Notes under the pieces: generated by a model
The model's database searches: none
Seen by the model: the letters and a program-made list of their open reading frames with translations, nothing else
Told to the model about the DNA's origin: nothing
Program-made: the position numbers and the translations under genes
Part shown: positions 63,898 through 64,000 of the stretch, in pieces
Numbering within the stretch: position 1 is the first letter of the stretch
How the letters are laid out: each line of letters opens with the position of its first letter
Assembly: GCF_015074785.1 (NCBI RefSeq)
Contig: NZ_CP042464.1
Coordinates: 2,415,001 to 2,479,000 of the forward strand
From: Segatella copri
Lineage (GTDB): Bacteria; Bacteroidota; Bacteroidia; Bacteroidales; Bacteroidaceae
Direction: 5' to 3'
Length of the DNA: 64,000 nucleotides

Positions 63898-64000
63898 CTA
63901 TTCTTTTGCTCTTTTCTGTTCTTTGCGATCATCAATTTTGGCATAAATAAATATTCCTGCTGCCAAAAGCACCAAAAAGCCATACATAATAAACAATCCT
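63898..64000 (-). CDS. C-terminal end of a membrane protein (gene continues beyond the window)
   Basis: The last 34 codons of an open frame are visible: a hydrophobic helix (GLFIMYGFLVLLAAGIFIYA) and a charged tail ending KEQKRAKE and TAG. The stop is 3 bp before the regulator's ATG, so the two genes are probably co-transcribed. A sugar:cation symporter would fit the position next to an arabinan regulator, but the sequence is too short to decide. Confidence 0.55.
   Translation of the reverse strand, partial: GLFIMYGFLVLLAAGIFIYAKIDDRKEQKRAKE

Overview
The window looks like chromosomal DNA of a gut Bacteroidales bacterium, most likely the Prevotella/Segatella group. It has SusC/SusD pairs, many short acidic-tailed lipoproteins, GH43/GH51 arabinan enzymes, a propeller-type sensor fused to an AraC domain, and promoters of the Bacteroidetes form TTTG-N19/20-TAnnTTTG with no Shine-Dalgarno sites. 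Species is an inference; no 16S or other marker is present.

Layout. 1-12.7 kb is mostly housekeeping: an FKBP lipoprotein and glycyl-tRNA synthetase, divergent topoisomerase IV subunit A, a histidine phosphatase with an SGNH esterase, tRNA-Leu, tex, and a small outer-membrane barrel gene whose promoter has been split by an intact IS982-family element with a 7-bp target duplication. 12.7-15.7 kb is an accessory island: one AAA ATPase/DUF4143 gene between 360-bp direct repeats and several short tandem arrays. 15.8-24.2 kb is an import locus (SusC, SusD, zinc-metallohydrolase lipoprotein, DUF4302, BACON lipoprotein) without carbohydrate enzymes; its susC is out of frame at a run of eight G in the signal peptide, so it may be phase-variable. 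24.6-39.2 kb holds a two-component system, a small XRE regulator, icd, an OmpA lipoprotein, purL, a pair of chromate-transporter halves, a GH51 arabinofuranosidase and a purine permease.

39.4-44.8 kb is a second accessory island: an AAA ATPase with a PD-(D/E)XK nuclease domain, then a 262-bp direct repeat, a second ATPase/nuclease, an Abi-family HEPN gene with a small structured RNA just upstream of its start, and the second copy of the 262-bp repeat. 44.8-64 kb is a one-strand polysaccharide utilisation locus, probably for arabinan: AraC-type membrane regulator, surface glycan-binding lipoprotein, two tandem SusC/SusD pairs and two GH43 enzymes; the end of a membrane protein enters from the right edge.

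Most notable are: (1) the AbiF-like HEPN toxin with its own promoter and leader RNA; (2) short tandem arrays of six unrelated sequences that nearly all repeat every 22 bp (one every 23) and are found only around the ATPase/Abi islands; (3) the poly-G frameshift in susC; (4) the regulator that keeps sensor and AraC domains but has lost the histidine kinase and receiver; (5) an unnamed domain present twice in the glycan-binding lipoprotein and once in the adjacent GH43 enzyme; and (6) the IS inserted exactly between the -33 and -7 elements of a promoter.
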